Origin: Periconia sp. R9002
Taxonomy: Eukaryota > Ascomycota > Dothideomycetes > Pleosporales > Periconiaceae
DNA: 64,000 bases
NCBI GenBank assembly: GCA_023627715.1
Contig: JAMAHW010000036.1
Coordinates: 124,001 to 188,000, forward strand
Reading direction: 5' to 3'
Each line of letters opens with the position of its first letter. The first letter of the stretch is position 1. The notes beneath the pieces were generated by a model. The model saw nothing but the letters and a program-made list of their open reading frames with translations. It was not told the DNA's origin and did not search any database. Shown in pieces: positions 33,117 to 44,822 of this stretch. Both the position numbers and the translations under genes were made by a program.

Positions 33117-35309
33117 TCACTTGCCCCCCTTCTTCTCACCTCCCCCCGCACCCTCCTTCGCAAACGCCTTGCACCAAGTAACCCACTCAGCGGCCCCCTT
33201 CCTCACCATCCTCTTGACATCCTCCCTCGCCTCCTCGCGCTGATACCTCTCCTCCTCGGCCGTCGTCAACCCGCCATCCACCACACCCCCCGCACGCGTC
33301 ACAGGCGAGGGCTTCCACCCGATCGCATCCAGGACGCTGCTCTCGTTGACGTCGTCCGACACCTCCTCGACGTGCGGGAACAACGCGAACGAGGCCTTCA
33401 GGCACGCGAGGTCCAGGTACCGTTGGAACGTCAGAATCTGTGGTGATTGCTGGAGGTGAAGCGACGTGCTAGGCTTGGGTTTCTCGTCTCTGTTGCTGGG
33501 GTAGATCTTGGAAAAGGAACCTTCGAGAGAAAAGGACGAAGATTTTTCCTTGTCCTTTTTGAATGGAGGACGCCCTGGTGTTGACGGTGGTGGTGGTATT
33601 GAAGATGCTGCTGTTGAGGTGGCAGTGGATAGTGTCGTGGTAGACGCTTGGGGCGAGTGAGTATTCTTCTCCCCCCGCGACGCAGCTCCATCCTCTGCTT
33701 CCTTCGCCGCCTTCGTACTTGTCGTCGACGACGCATCGTCGCCATCATCTCGAACCACCAAGTTTCCTCTCGAAATCGCCTTCGTCATCTTCTTGCTCTC
33801 CAGCGCACCCCGCGTCGACGAGTACGCCCACGTGCTCGTCATCTGCGTGAAACCGCCCAGCGTGAAGATGAGCGTTGCGTCGAGCCCCGCGGCCAGTGGC
33901 ACCAGCGTAGAAGCGAGCAGGGCATCTTTTCGAGAGCTGGTTGCGGTTCGGAGCAGGGTTTCGCTAAATTCGGCGCGGATCTGCTCCGGGGTGAGAGCTA
34001 GTGAGGGAGGGTATATGAGGGTGAGGTCGGAGAGGGCTTTTGGCTTGGAGCTATCTGCGTCCTTGTCCTTGTCTGGGACTTTGCTCTTGAGTTTAGGGTC
34101 GTTGTCCGCGGCCGTGTTGGTCGTGTTGGAGAAGACGGGTGCGCTGTCCGGTTGGAGTCTCGACGACGACGATGGCATGTCTGCTGGTAGCTCGGCTGTT
34201 GCGAAAGTCGCGGTTTCCGCGGGAAGCTCGACCGAGTCGGTTCGCGACTGCCGAGTTGGTCCAGCGTCCATGCTCTTGCCGTCTGAATTCTTGCCATCTT
34301 CATCTGCGGGTTCGGAGGCTTCCATGTCGCCCGAGGCACGCTCCAGGAACTCCAGACTCGTCGATTTGGCTTTGCTTACTCCCTTTTGAACTAGGTTCGA
34401 TGTCCCCGCTTTGAGTCCCTGCCAGGAAGATTTGGACGCTCTCTGGATGGTGGCTTTGCGTACTTCTTCCTGCCATTGGCGCTGCGTCTTGTGCCAGTGC
34501 GTTTCCTTCTCCCCGGGCGCCGGCTTGGAAAGTGGTGGAATGGGCGGAGTGTAAATGAGAAAGCGCTCGGGGATGTCCTCGGGTTTGACGCCCTTTATCC
34601 TTGGCTTCGGGAACGGGATCAAGTAGGCAGTTACCTTTCCTGGCTCTCGCGTATGCGTGAGCGCTTTGCTCGAAGGCAGAATCGTTACGCTAGGTTCACT
34701 GCTTAATAGGCCGGGTCGTGTTGAGGAAGGTGCTGGCTCGATTTCGAATCCTGCTTCGCGGGCTTTGCTAGAGGAGAAACTGCTTGCTTGGGACTGAGAT
34801 GCCTTGGATGAGGGCACTGGCTTTCTTTTCAAGTTTTCACGCGACGGCTCGTTGCGCAGCCGCAGAGGTGCAGGATTCAGGTTGGAGCGCACGTCCCAGG
34901 AGCCTGAATTCAATCGTGCGGGATTTCGTGGTGGCGGTGGTGGAGGGAATGGCTCTTCATCGTGGACCAGCAATTGAGGACTGTTATCCGCACTATACTC
35001 AATTGTCGAAAATCGATTGTCGTCATTCGAGTTTCCTACAGGCAGTTCCATTGGTAATCTCGCAGGTAACTCCGCCGCGCTGGGTAATGGATCGGCCATC
35101 TCCTGGTAGGGCGGTGGTGGCTCTTCCACATTTTGATTCATTGAGTTGATCTCGACCTGATGTCCCGTGGGTGAAGGATTTGGTGGGTGTCGTCTGAACG
35201 ATGTGACGTCTAGGGGGTTCTCCTCAGTCAATTGCGCGTACTCGCTCTCGTTGTCGTGAAATGAAATAGTTGATCGAGACGCAGTGGGTTGTTGCAGTCG
35301 CGTAGTCAT
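33117..35309 (-). CDS. unknown large disordered protein with PPxY motif
   Basis: Single exon, 730 residues, ATG at 35309. I do not recognise a named family. The N-terminal 230 residues are Pro/Ser-rich and carry PPPPYQEM, a PPxY motif of the type bound by WW domains of Rsp5-like ubiquitin ligases. A folded-looking block starts near residue 230 (GKVTAYLIPFPKPRIKGVKPED). A second block near residue 450 (TLIYPPSLALTPEQIRAEF, then LVPLAAGLDATLIFTLGGF) may associate with membranes. A third block near residue 630 is helical (QILTFQRYLDLACLKASFA), and the C-terminus is basic. Ser/Thr/Lys linkers join the blocks. An adaptor role in membrane trafficking is possible but only inferred from the PPxY motif. 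Plus-strand frames here are shadows. Confidence 0.75.
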   Translation of the reverse strand: MTTRLQQPTASRSTISFHDNESEYAQLTEENPLDVTSFRRHPPNPSPTGHQVEINSMNQNVEEPPPPYQEMADPLPSAAELPARLPMELPVGNSNDDNRFSTIEYSADNSPQLLVHDEEPFPPPPPPRNPARLNSGSWDVRSNLNPAPLRLRNEPSRENLKRKPVPSSKASQSQASSFSSSKAREAGFEIEPAPSSTRPGLLSSEPSVTILPSSKALTHTREPGKVTAYLIPFPKPRIKGVKPEDIPERFLIYTPPIPPLSKPAPGEKETHWHKTQRQWQEEVRKATIQRASKSSWQGLKAGTSNLVQKGVSKAKSTSLEFLERASGDMEASEPADEDGKNSDGKSMDAGPTRQSRTDSVELPAETATFATAELPADMPSSSSRLQPDSAPVFSNTTNTAADNDPKLKSKVPDKDKDADSSKPKALSDLTLIYPPSLALTPEQIRAEFSETLLRTATSSRKDALLASTLVPLAAGLDATLIFTLGGFTQMTSTWAYSSTRGALESKKMTKAISRGNLVVRDDGDDASSTTSTKAAKEAEDGAASRGEKNTHSPQASTTTLSTATSTAASSIPPPPSTPGRPPFKKDKEKSSSFSLEGSFSKIYPSNRDEKPKPSTSLHLQQSPQILTFQRYLDLACLKASFALFPHVEEVSDDVNESSVLDAIGWKPSPVTRAGGVVDGGLTTAEEERYQREEAREDVKRMVRKGAAEWVTWCKAFAKEGAGGGEKKGGK

Positions 35310-36456
35310 TTTCGTCCAGCCACTCTTATAAACTGATTATTGGAGCGAGTGGGGTTCAGCAGAGAGTTTAAACGTCAGTCCCGGTTCACGGAGCTTATAT
35401 TTGAAACCTTGTGCCGCATGGGAGAAGATGATATTTTGGCCCCCCATTGAAGGGTGAAGGACGGAGGACATTTCAGGTTTAGTCTTGTACTGTCCTTGTA
35501 TTTGTCATTACTGTCGGTTCTCGTTTACTGGATGGCTGGTATACGGTCCAAAATAACAGTGTTTAGCCCGCTCGTTGCGGTGTGCCTTACGCGCGTACGG
35601 CCGTAATAGGTGTATCAACGTGGACCAGCGTGGTGGACGGCCCTAATGGCTCGCCAATCAGCCCACTTGAGCCGTGCGCCTCAAGCCCCAATGCCCGGGC
35701 GAAGCAAGCACCGGTAGCAGCCATCGCAAGCACAGCCGAACGCGACATGCTGAGCCTCAGGATTACGTCCGAGAGTGAATAAAGAAAATGGATGCTTGAG
35801 GGTTTTTGCGGCCGTATTATATCTAGACTCTGCAAAACTAAGGTCGGTGGGCTTGCAAGAGCGGTAGCAGGTTCAATCAGACAGAGTCTTGTGTGAGTTT
35901 GTCCGAGAAAGTTAATCATTCAAGGCACTACGCGTTTTTCATGGCTCGCGGAAACTATAATGATCCTGGAGTCTCGAGCACACTGATGAAACCATGTACA
36001 AGAGCGCAGTACGATGGGATATACAGCCTAAAACCATGAGCAATCGATGGTTGGGCTAATTCATGTGGATGTGCTTCAAGGTATCACTTCTTACTTAGTT
36101 CTTAGGATATATGGAGAACCACAGTCACAGTCTGCCATCTGAAGTTGATACTCAAAGCAGTAAACGATGGAAAGAGCGAGGGCAAAGTACGAATAAAGAC
36201 AATATTTACTTACTCAATTGATATTCACAGCTGTATATCACCGTGCATCTCAATATCCCACCTCTAATAAAACGCTGTCAACCACATCCGATTCTCTTAC
36301 CCGCAGGCACTCGCCACCGAGCCGTGTGCTGCAACCTTCAAGTTTCTTTAATGAATGGCGTCTTTGAAAACCAGGTGCAAGCAACTTGTCTATCTCGGTG
36401 TTCCCACAGATGTTACAAATACCCACTTTGTCATTTTGCTAATTACACACTTATCT
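35310..36456. other. intergenic, no firm gene
   Basis: Upstream region of the PPxY gene and downstream region of LAS17. A 53-residue minus-strand frame near 35582-35743 (MSRSAVLAMAATGACFARA...) resembles a signal peptide but is too short and unsupported to call. Confidence 0.4.
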
Positions 36457-38510
36457 TCACCAGTCATCCTTACCGTCGTCTTCGTCATCTGAAATTCATT
36501 AGCCACACTCTCTACATGTTTGAACAACATTTGCTTACCACTATGGCTGACTTTCGTCTTTCTTCTAGCCAGTACATCTTGCAAGGAGGCGGCTAAACCA
36601 CCATCCGCTGCTGCTGGAGTTGCACCACCCGCAGATGGGGCTGATGCTGGTTCTTGCCCTGGAACAAGAGCCGCACTGCGGTCCCTTTTTTCTGAGTCCG
36701 AAACTTTCTTCAATCTTGCACCACCACGAATATCGGCCAAGAGGCCGTCTCGGCCAGGCGCTGGTTTTGGAAGACCTGCGCCGGCTGGCATGGGAGGTGG
36801 TGGGGGTGGCCCGGAGCTTGAAGGCATGGGAGGAGGAGGCGGCGGCCCAGACCCAGGTGGCATCGGAGGTGGGGGAGGAACAGCACTGTTTGGCAAAGGC
36901 GGAGGTGGAGGAACAGCGCGAGATGGTGCATTGCTTGTTGGCGGAAGCGGTGGAGGAGGTGGAGCATTCGACGATGGCAGCGGTGGCGGAGGAGGAGCAT
37001 GTGATGACGGTAGAGGAGGCGGAGGCGGAGCGCTTGTCGAAGGAAGTGGTGGAGGCGGTGGAGCGGAGTTCGATGGTGCTGGTGGTACGGGCCGCGACGT
37101 TGAAGGGGGTAAAGGTGGTGGAGCGGGTGGAACATTGTTCTGAGGCGGCAATGGAGGAGGGACTGGTGAACTCTTGGGAGGGAGCGGAGGAGGAGCAGCA
37201 GATGGCGTTTCTCGCGCTGGAGGGGGTGGAGGAACCGGTCCACGGCTTGGGGGTGGGGGAGGGCCTGAAGGGACACGATTCCCAGCGAAAGGGGGCGGCA
37301 CACCGAAACGTGGAGGAGCGGCTTTCTCGCTATCATCCACTGGTGTTTTTGGAGGTCTCGGGGGTGGTGGCGGGCCTGGGTTGGCGAGATTCGACGACGC
37401 GCGAGCTCTTGCAGGGGGCTCCGGTGCTTGGTTTGCGAATTTACCAGCGTCTGCAATAGGAGGTGGAGCACGGAATTTGGGTCCAGGTGGAGGCGGAGGA
37501 CTTGCTGTGCGCGGAGGCGAGGGAGGTGCAGGACTTGACGAAGAGTTGCGATTGAGTCCAGGCGCATCTGTTTTCGTCCTGCGGGCTGGTGGGGGCGCCG
37601 GTGGAGGGCCCCTCTTTGAAGTTGAAGTGCCTGTATTCTGGGGACTGATGGGTGTCCTCGTTGGAGGGGCGCTTGGAGGGGGCGGTGGTGGAGCTCGTGA
37701 CTTCTTGTCGTTGTTCTCAGCTTGTATCTTCTCCTCAACTTTGCGTTGTTCAATATAAAGCTTGATAAAATCGGCATTTTCCTCTATCTGGTCCTCGGTA
37801 ATACCCATGGCCAGAAGCTCTTTCAACAGCGGTTTCCATGAAGGATCCGATGTATCGATTGCCGACTTTTGTGAACTTGGTGCACTGGAGAAGTTGGTTT
37901 GCGAAGGCGACGTAACGTTGGAGGGCGGAATAATGGATTGTGCTGGCTGAGAAGGTGCGGTATGTCTGTGAAAGATTCCTCCAAGAAGGCCGTGACTCTT
38001 GCCACCATTCGCAGTAGCACCATCACCACCTATGGCGGCACCAAAGGGTTTATTCTTAGTATTCTTGTGGGCATTCTTCTCACGATCATCCATCTTCTTC
38101 TTGAATGTCTTTGCCTCCTTCTCATCGGCGAACGATAGCGCAGCTTGGCAATCTTCGAGTTCGAAGGTGTGGAAGAAGACACGGTCTTGGTTGTAACTAA
38201 AGGTATCATAGATTTCTTGATCCCATATCACACCACGGCCGGTAGGCTGCCTTACCATTTAGTCGTGGTCAGGCTGTTTTCAATCAGAAGTTATACGTAC
38301 CGAGATATCGACCAGCTTGATCCAGAATGTGTTACCGACCAGATCGTTGGCCAGCACAGCAGCACCTTGTAAACCAGTGTAGGTCCATCGCTGTCTATTG
38401 GGATAAGCGATATATAATTTGGCGACGCCAACCGCATGTATTTTGTTGTTGGCCTTTGGGACAGTGCGTTTCACAGTCTGTTTGTCTTCGTCAGACAAAA
38501 TGGACGGCAT
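36457..38510 (-). CDS. LAS17: WASP homologue Las17, actin nucleation promoter
   Basis: Exons 38510-38301, 38246-36539 and 36488-36457 give 649 residues. Las17 activates the Arp2/3 complex at endocytic sites. Domains in order: an N-terminal WH1 domain (residues about 15-125) that binds verprolin-type partners, split by intron 1 (GTACGT...GGCAG) after LVDIS and resuming PTGRGVIWDQEIYDTF; a short linker helix near 215; a very long polyproline region (about 255-560) with many PPPPP profilin/SH3 sites; a WH2 actin-binding segment (GRDGLLADIRGGARLKKV); the central helix (LQDVLARRKTKVSHS); and an acidic tail ending in Trp. The last exon is only 32 bases but supplies this essential acidic tail and the stop. 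Gly-rich plus-strand frames over the proline region are shadows. Confidence 0.96.
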
Positions 38511-40334
38511 CGTGAAGTAGGTCGCAGCGCCGGGCTATGAATAAGTGACGAGGTTGGTCGGCAATGGACACGGTTCGGCGGGGGAGAGGGCGCGAGTCTA
38601 ACAGCTATTGACCTGGGACATGAGGTCCTGTGTAAATGATCATGAGACCTGATCAAGAACCAGCAGCTGTGTATGGCGGCTTCAATGGTGGCAGTGTGGT
38701 GAAAGGAGGACGCAGTAGCTGACGAGTGAAGACTGCGCGAGACGTCAAGGCGATCGCCGCTGCGGCGGCTCGGATACGTAGGCGTAGCGTCCGTGCGCAA
38801 ACGAGTTCAAGAAATGCTTTCTCTGACTAACTGTGAAGGAGGATATTCTAAGCAGTGTGTACTATGTATAATCGTTTTTTTTTGTTCTATAGTGAGCTCT
38901 GCCATTTCGTCGACAGCTTTGTACTTGGAAACTTGCAAGGTGAGTCCTTCTGTGCTATTGACATTTGATTGATCATGTTGTTTTCCGTTTTGCTAACAAC
39001 ATGTGAACCAAGAATTCCATCCGCATCTTCTTGTTTCCACACTCTAGGCAACCCAACTATCATGCATAACATGTTTCAGTAACAAAATCCTCGCATGATG
39101 ACACTAATATTCTCTACGACACGTCGCTTGCAAAGTAGATCGAATTAACATCAACAATAGTTGTCCTCAAGTGCTGAGTCCCTCGCTCATGGGTCACACG
39201 ACCGACCCCACATCGAAGTGATTTGAATGATGTGTTTGACAACGCCTCTAGCGACTCGAAAAAATGCCTTTCGTAGATGATTGAAATTACACAACATAGA
39301 CGTCTGACTTAATGTGTAAACTGTGCCAAAAAGGAAATGCAGCACAGCACCAAATTACAACATCCGCGATTACAGAGCTACTACTCGTTTGCTACAAATG
39401 TACGTTTTCACCAGCTTTGCCAAGAATCAGTATCATTCACAAACGCGGCATCTAATCAAATTACCGGACGATACAATTTAATCGACAATACAAACGGCAA
39501 CAAATTCGGTCGGAGGACCAGTCCTTGACGAGGTGCAAAGGAGAAGTCGCGAAATGATACAAAACAGATACCTAGCGGGTGAATGGATCAGGCACACGGG
39601 GAAATGAACCAAGAAATGTAGTGGATTATCTGCAATGAATTCATCGGTGAGTCTTCAGTGGATATTTCAGTAGGACGTGTGACAAGGCTCATCATGCAGA
39701 GCTATGTATACTGGAGCCTCACCATCAAGCATTTTATGATGATCAGACTCGTCAACGTGATTAGTAGTAACATTGATATAAGGACATAGTTGCGGAAACA
39801 CGTCTGGGGACTATCGGGTGGCGTTCAATGCAAAGGGAGTTTCATTTCTAACGGCCCAGATCATGGTGTCCCTGATTACGACAGTTACGTCCATAAAACG
39901 AATTGTGATTTGGCACAAATATGGCTTCAGTCACAGTATGTTACTAGGTGAATATATGTGACTGCAAGATTGGATATACTGACAAGGTTCTGGTGAGTGA
40001 GGATAAAAGGTAATGGTGCTCTATACTCACAAACTGTTCGCTTTCAACTCCGCATAACCTGCTGGTACGCAGGAAACGGCGGAGTCCAAAAATGAATGGA
40101 GGAAGATGTAAGGGTACCTGTGTATAGTGTATACACCTACAAAGGGTATAGTAGTGAAATACTACGCTAGGGAGGTAGGTGTAGGTAGAAGGGCAGGCCC
40201 GATTGGGGCTACCCAGGGTCGGAGCTAGGCTTGATCCGACTTGGGGCACGTGTACACCAGACACGTGACCGAGAGATTGCAAAAAAACTGCAAAAAGTAA
40301 GGCCGTGTATCCTACGATAGTAGGGCTTTTCAAG
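38511..40334. other. 1.8 kb intergenic, promoter of LAS17, no gene seen
   Basis: AT-rich in most of its length with no convincing coding frame on either strand. The tRNA gene follows at the right end. Confidence 0.5.
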
Positions 40335-40415
40335 CGACGCCTGCAGGATTCGAACCTGCGCTCCCGAAGGAACGGGCTTAGCAGGCCCGCGCGTTAACCA
40401 CTCCGCCAAAGCGCC
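40335..40415 (-). tRNA. tRNA-Ser (anticodon GCT)
   Basis: The minus strand folds as a class II tRNA of 81 bases with no intron. Acceptor stem GGCGCTT pairs with AGGCGTC (two G-T pairs). D-arm contains AGTGGTTAA. Anticodon stem CGGGC/GCCCG encloses the loop CTGCTAA, giving anticodon GCT for AGC/AGT serine codons. A variable arm TTCC..GGGA is present, as expected for serine. The T-arm is GCAGG-TTCGAAT-CCTGC. CCA is not encoded, normal for a eukaryote. Confidence 0.95.
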
Positions 40416-40866
40416 GGAAGATTTATGAAAATTGTAATTCTAGTTAAAATATATACCATTTTGAATAAGACAATGGCGGATCTCAGTTCAGAGCTCTTTC
40501 TAGGCCATTTCCAAGCTCACTTTCGTTGTATTCCAGGATGATGCTATGTTAGTCATTCTCCGCTCTAGATTTTGAGCCTGGTCAAATCTGATGCACGTGA
40601 GTTTCGTACAGTCACGTGAGTTTATCTACCACTCAACATTGAAGTATCTGCAAAGATAGCTAGCATATTATAATTTATGTAGCAAACTGGCAATGGCTAT
40701 GCACATACATAGGTATTTAATCGTTCCAATCTCTTGCGGTACATTTGTCGACGTTCAGCGTGGAACGTTTTGAGCCAATCAAATAAGCGCACACGCTCGA
40801 GCCAAACATAGAAACAAACACACTCTATAACCTCCACACCCACTACTATCATGTTCAGCGCAATTG
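40416..40866. other. intergenic between tRNA-Ser and an unknown gene
   Basis: AT-rich sequence upstream of the tRNA and of the plus-strand gene starting near 40867. No gene is seen. Confidence 0.5.
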
Positions 40867-41984
40867 ATGGTAGTAGCAACGATGATACCTCCCTCCGACC
40901 CAAACGTACTGAAACGAAATCCCAACTTCGAAGTCTTATACAAAGACCTCTGTGCGCGGAAATTAAACCCCGATGGCTCAACCCGAGACATCAAAAAGCA
41001 GCGTTTGCATGATGGGATACGAACAGTAAGTAAGCTCCCAAATATGCTCAGCCGCAGTCGTGCCATATCGACTTCCATTGAGGCCACTTCTGCGGTAGTC
41101 CACCCATTTTCGCGTATCGCTCATTTTTCGCACGAGGATGAAGAAAGTCCATTCTCTTTGTCTTGGGAGGTCAACACTAGTCGCCAGAGCTAACTACTCC
41201 TTAGAGTCTCAATTCGTCTAGGATTAGACTTCTAGAAATAATGACTCTCATCTCGACATTATCAACGCTTTCCCAGAAATCAGCAACTTTACCTCCGGAG
41301 CTACACTCTGTTATTGAGCTCATTACTGCACAACTCAGGGACCAAATCCCTCATACGGATCAAGAAATAATCGCAGCTGACAAGGAAACCTTTCTTTCGA
41401 ACATCGATATCATTTCGGAGAATATATCTGTCCAACTGAGTGTTGTGGCAGGTTTGCTGTGCACGGTTGCAGATCCCATGAAGACACCACCTGTTGATGA
41501 ATTAAAATTCAGGGCAGAAAAATTGCAAGATGAAGCCGTCTCACAGCTGCCTCAAGAATTAGCAGAGGCAAAAACTCACCTGTCCAATCTGGCCGTCGAC
41601 ATGTTGACTGCGCATCGACAATTGCTAAAATCACTGATTCATATTCTCGAGCAAACTCAATATGGTGCTCTTGCAAGACACACAAAAGCGAGATCCGAGG
41701 CTTTGAATGCTCGTGCTACAGTTCTCGGGCTGGAAGCTCGCATTCACACTTACACCCATCCCCCACCCGCACCCTTCCTTGTCGCTCTCAAAAACTTCAA
41801 AGCGCAACAAGGAAGCAGTGAGTCGCGGTTGAAAGATCGCGAGGGGCTAGCGAAAAGGGCTCTAGAGTTATATGTCAAAGCAGGAGAGAAAGGAATGAAG
41901 GACCTGGCCTTGCGGAAGGAGTGGATCAAAGGAGAAATGGAGAGAATGGAGAGTGAGATCGCGGGGTTACAGAAGGGCAATTGA
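40867..41984 (+). CDS. unknown conserved-looking helical protein
   Basis: Exon 1 starts at 40867 (MVVATMIPPSDPNVLK) or at the ATG at 40882. It ends at 41025 or 41029; exon 2 likely begins at 41236 and ends at 41984. The 41029/41236 pairing keeps frame and gives 303 residues. The N-terminal part (NPNFEVLYKDLCARKLNPDGSTR) and the long helical part (LPPELHSVIELITAQL, then LEQTQYGALARHTKAR and ARIHTYTHPPPAPF) look strongly conserved in type and recall uncharacterised ascomycete proteins I cannot name. The C-terminus is a charged coiled coil. No signal peptide or membrane span. An extra small exon inside the roughly 206-base gap cannot be excluded. Confidence 0.7.
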
Positions 41985-44822
41985 CTGCAAGAACAATGAC
42001 AGCGTCAATTCTAACAATATCTTTCGGTGCACACACGTTTTCAAAGTAGTATTAATTGGTCATTCCACCGTCCTAGGAACTCTTCATTCGCACCAGCATT
42101 CACTCAGCATAGATCTGGCTAGCCCAACTGTGACCGAATTAGACCTGTATATTATTCTACAGCCAACCAGAAAATACATCCAAGCAGACTGGTCCCACGT
42201 TTAACTACCGATAAAGATAAGCTGACTGTGAATCGGAATTTCACAGCGCTGAAGATATATTGCATTGCATGCAAGCGAGCATGATCACTGTCACACAACG
42301 TGCCCTCGATTTAGGGGGCAACATGATTGGGCACTTCCTTCAAATCGGATACCTAGGTCAGCTCCACATCAATGCCCCGAGATATTATTTTCTGCCGAGC
42401 AAGGAAATCAAGGACGAAGGAAGTACTCAAGCTTTTGCTTCGGTATTGGCCTGGTTGCCCCCTTTTACATGCCGATTACCCAGAAAAAAAGTAATCACAG
42501 ATGTCGACTAGCTTCGGCGCTTGGAGCACGAGGTTATGACAACCTCTACTGTATATTTCATGCACTTCGGTTTCCGTGCATCTTCGCTACGCACAAGTCG
42601 CGCCCTGCCATTCTACATGTCACAGCAACAGCCGTTCGCACATACCTTAGCGCTCGGTCCACTTCCCAAACGACTTCCAGGCCGCTGCAATAGGAAATGC
42701 AGCACTGCAGGAACACCGTGGCCATGCATATCGGGGACTGGCCGAGCGCGTATGAGGTAGCTGTGCCTGAATGATCTAAGTTCGCGGGAAACGACGTAGG
42801 GCTGGCGGGTATGCAGTGTAGGGGTCCGGCAATGGGTCACTGGGCGCCTAAATGGTCTCGACGACGAGTGGGGTAGATGTGTTTGGAAACATGACAAAAG
42901 GCGAGAGATGCAAATGGTCGGGTCAGAGCCGATGGACCGCTCTCATGGGCACAGGCACAGGTACGGGCGGAAGGGTGCGCATTGTTGTGGCAGATGAGAG
43001 GCTTTTGTCCAGGCCTCGAAACGGGGTCCATTGGGTTCAGCCATGGGCCATGCCAGTGTGATGCAATTGGGTTTGTATGTGTGTGCACCTGTGTGACTAC
43101 CTACATGTATGTGTTTTGTCGGATAGGATATTACGATCCTTCCTAGGAATACACTGATGACGCTTGGAAGCATGTCTTTGATTTAGGGGAAAGTAGTGAT
43201 ATGAGCTATGAGGCGCTAAATGACCCTTCTGCGGGCCGCGTGGTTAAGGTTGCATCGATTAACTCAAATGTAGGTATGTAACTAACAGTAGCCTACCCTT
43301 TATACGCTTGTACGCTTGTACGCTTGTACATGTGAGTTGTAGGGGACTGGATGGAAGCGCGATAGTCGAAGCGACACTGTCTTGTTTTTATTGTAAAAAG
43401 GTTGGCAACATGCTTCAACGCGATATAACCCACATGGGGATAAAAGTGTGAAGGATCGCTCTTTTCGTTTTTTCCTTCCATGTGGTCAAGTTGGTCAACT
43501 GTTAGTACTGTGCCGATCACGAGTGATTGGTGGTGTAGAAAAGGGTTGTCTCTGCCACTAGGCCGAATTCAGGGGGGCCAGCGGCTACACAGCAACTGCC
43601 ATCCAACCATTGCACCCTCAACACCACCAAACCCCACTTTCTTGTCTGCTCTCAGTGCAGCTAGCTGCATGCAAACAATGTCAACCCCATAGAAAAATAC
43701 GCCATCCACGATATGTCGCCATTCGTCCAATGCCAGTGTCATGCGAACGAAGACGGCAACCGGGGGGCCGGGGCAGCAATCCCTTCCTCTTCGTTATCTT
43801 GACTTGATTGTGATCCGGTTCGAGTCGGAGTGGCGCATCCTCGATTGTCGCCCAGTCCGCCGCCATCAGAAGAAACTACAGTACATGGCATCGCCGTGTC
43901 GACTTCCCAAGGTCGCGGGGGACATAGATTGCGGAGGAGAAGGATGGGAGATGGGAGCCAAATGCGTCGAGTGAGCAGCAGATGGATGGAGGCAAGGTCT
44001 GGAATCCATCCGCTGCAATCGACGACGCCTCCCGCTCCAATCCGCACTAACTCAGGCTCAATAGGCTTCGTACACAGGGTCCCACCACTCACAGCCCTGC
44101 TGCTGCTGCCCTTCTGCAATACCTGACCAGCCCCTCGCCAAAGAGAGCAGGGAGCGTGATATCACCCTCCCTTTTTGTCCGTCAGTATTCTCTGGCTTCC
44201 CTGCCCAGCCGACTTATCACATTTTAGCCCAATCGCCTCTCCGTTTAATGCAAGTGAGCGGTTGAATGTCAAATGCTGTTGGTTCACACGGGTTAATACC
44301 ATGATTATACCCTTGACCCTGCCTTCACATCCTACTCCATCCGTCCCGCTAGAGGATTGCTCTTAACGGGGCTTACATCCACCCGCAATCTAATCGAGCT
44401 GGCTCAAGCACTGTTCATCCAAACCTCACATCTCCATTTGATTTTCATTCTTTCTCGTCGCCATCCATTGCAGTTGGCGACAAACAACATCCAAGATCAA
44501 CAAGCAGGAACTTGGTCACCGCATGAATCGAAACAAGATTGCACAGGATCCAACCTTGCAACTAGCGAATCGTACCGCAGCATCCTGCCCAAATAGAGGG
44601 TTGGCTGCATCCCCACACCGCATTGTCACCGTTTCCGCAAGCTCCTCGTCGTATTCCATGTAGAAAAGGTCCGAGGCCCAACCCCCCGGCGACTCAGTTT
44701 CAAATACCTCCCTGTTCAGGCCCGTCATCACTCTGGAGTTGGACCTCTGCTGGCTAGAGTGTTCAACAAAAGCTCCGCTCTCCACAGGTCGCCAGCCAGT
44801 ACCGTACTCTTAGGACTTTGAG
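41985..44822. other. 2.8 kb gene-poor region upstream of the ferric reductase gene
   Basis: Open frames overlap in several phases on both strands with no motif or intron pattern, so I call no gene. A perfect 8-base repeat (three copies) lies at 43303-43326. The region may hold a long iron-responsive promoter; I did not identify a defined GATA-factor cluster. Confidence 0.45.
43303..43326. repeat. 8-base tandem repeat, three copies
   Basis: TACGCTTG occurs three times head to tail with no mismatch, in non-coding DNA. Function unknown; useful as a marker that may vary in copy number. Confidence 0.9.

Noticed and set aside
35582..35919. Short minus-strand frame with a signal-peptide-like start
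   Set aside because: About 53 residues after the candidate start, no cysteine pairs, no other support.
36520..37758. Long plus-strand Gly-rich and Glu-rich open frames
   Set aside because: They are the complement of the polyproline region of Las17 and have no independent features.
42260..44130. Several open frames of 70-145 residues
   Set aside because: They overlap in opposite strands and lack any family sign.
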